Positions 63,804 to 64,000 of a DNA stretch of 64,000 bases are shown one piece after another; the first letter of the stretch is position 1; every line of letters begins with the position of its first letter. Origin of the DNA: Pseudomonas violetae (GTDB taxonomy: Bacteria; Pseudomonadota; Gammaproteobacteria; Pseudomonadales; Pseudomonadaceae). The notes under the pieces were generated by a model, which made no database searches, was not told where the DNA came from, and saw only the letters and a program-made list of their open reading frames with translations. Where the stretch lies: NCBI RefSeq assembly GCF_023072615.1, contig NZ_JAKNRW010000007.1:62001-126000 (forward strand), in the 5' to 3' direction. The position numbers were made by a program, and so were the translations under genes.

Positions 63804-64000
63804 CTAACGCTCGGCCGGACCATTGATGACCTCTTCCAGCAGTGTTCGCAATAATGCCAGCGAGGCTTGTTGGCGCTGCACATCGCGACACACCAGCCCT
63901 ACCTTCAACGGCACCCGCGGCTCTGTCAGCGGTTTCCATAGCAACTCATCGTTGCCCAATGCCTTTTGCGAGCGCCCCGGAAGCACGGTGGCCAGGCGGG
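63804..64000 (-). CDS. LysR-type transcriptional regulator, C-terminal end only
   Basis: The frame runs in from beyond the window edge. The last 65 residues are visible (RLATVLPGRSQKALGNDELL, then WKPLTEPRVPLKVGLVCRDVQ, then QASLALLRTLLEEVI), typical of the end of a LysR substrate-binding domain. The DNA-binding part is outside, so the target is unknown. Convergent with rsmY. Confidence 0.7.
   Translation of the reverse strand, partial: RLATVLPGRSQKALGNDELLWKPLTEPRVPLKVGLVCRDVQRQQASLALLRTLLEEVINGPAER

Overview
The window reads as a chromosomal segment of a Pseudomonas of the fluorescens group. The evidence is the high-GC coding bias, dense REP/REPIN intergenic repeats, a GacA-controlled rsmY small RNA, and gene orders that I recall from the genus: betaine, dimethylglycine and sarcosine catabolism as in P. 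aeruginosa PA5396-PA5421, and bioBFHCD followed by acyl-CoA dehydrogenases as in PA0500-PA0508. These comparisons are from memory and were not searched.

Layout. 0-1.3 kb holds the end of a purine-type NCS2 permease and a guanine-deaminase-like enzyme. 2.0-26.7 kb is a near-complete route from glycine betaine to glycine and formate. GbcA/GbcB demethylate betaine. DgcA/DgcB with a dedicated EtfA/EtfB pair handle dimethylglycine. SoxBDAG oxidises sarcosine. GlyA, PurU and FdhA process glycine, the tetrahydrofolate-bound C1 unit and formaldehyde. An LtaE threonine aldolase, a TraX-like membrane protein, a DUF5943 protein and an M19-dipeptidase-like protein with altered metal ligands travel with the pathway.

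28.2-47.2 kb holds an ECF sigma/anti-sigma/fasciclin locus, an acyltransferase, creBCD, an exonuclease plus cNMP/CBS/DUF294 pair, a single-domain response regulator, malate synthase G, a GcvR-like ACT protein, rarD and srkA. 47.4-63.6 kb holds phoX, modE, comF, the biotin operon, three paralogous acyl-CoA dehydrogenases and a GGEEF diguanylate cyclase. The window closes with rsmY and the 3' end of a LysR regulator.

The most unusual content is a set of three solitary mini-RHS genes (10.7, 26.7 and 32.8 kb). Each has a conserved RHS core ending in DPTG joined to an unrelated, less GC-rich C-terminus. Each is preceded by the same 18-bp inverted-repeat box, built on ACTAKCAG-AA-CTGMTAGT. One C-terminus carries a eukaryote-like F-box, and that gene is bracketed by a diverged second copy of the fdhA 3' end, as if it had arrived as a cassette. 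No transposase, secretion gene or immunity gene accompanies them. Also worth a look are a cluster of perfect DnaA-box 9-mers around 8.4-12.3 kb, and a long near-perfect hairpin just upstream of gbcA.
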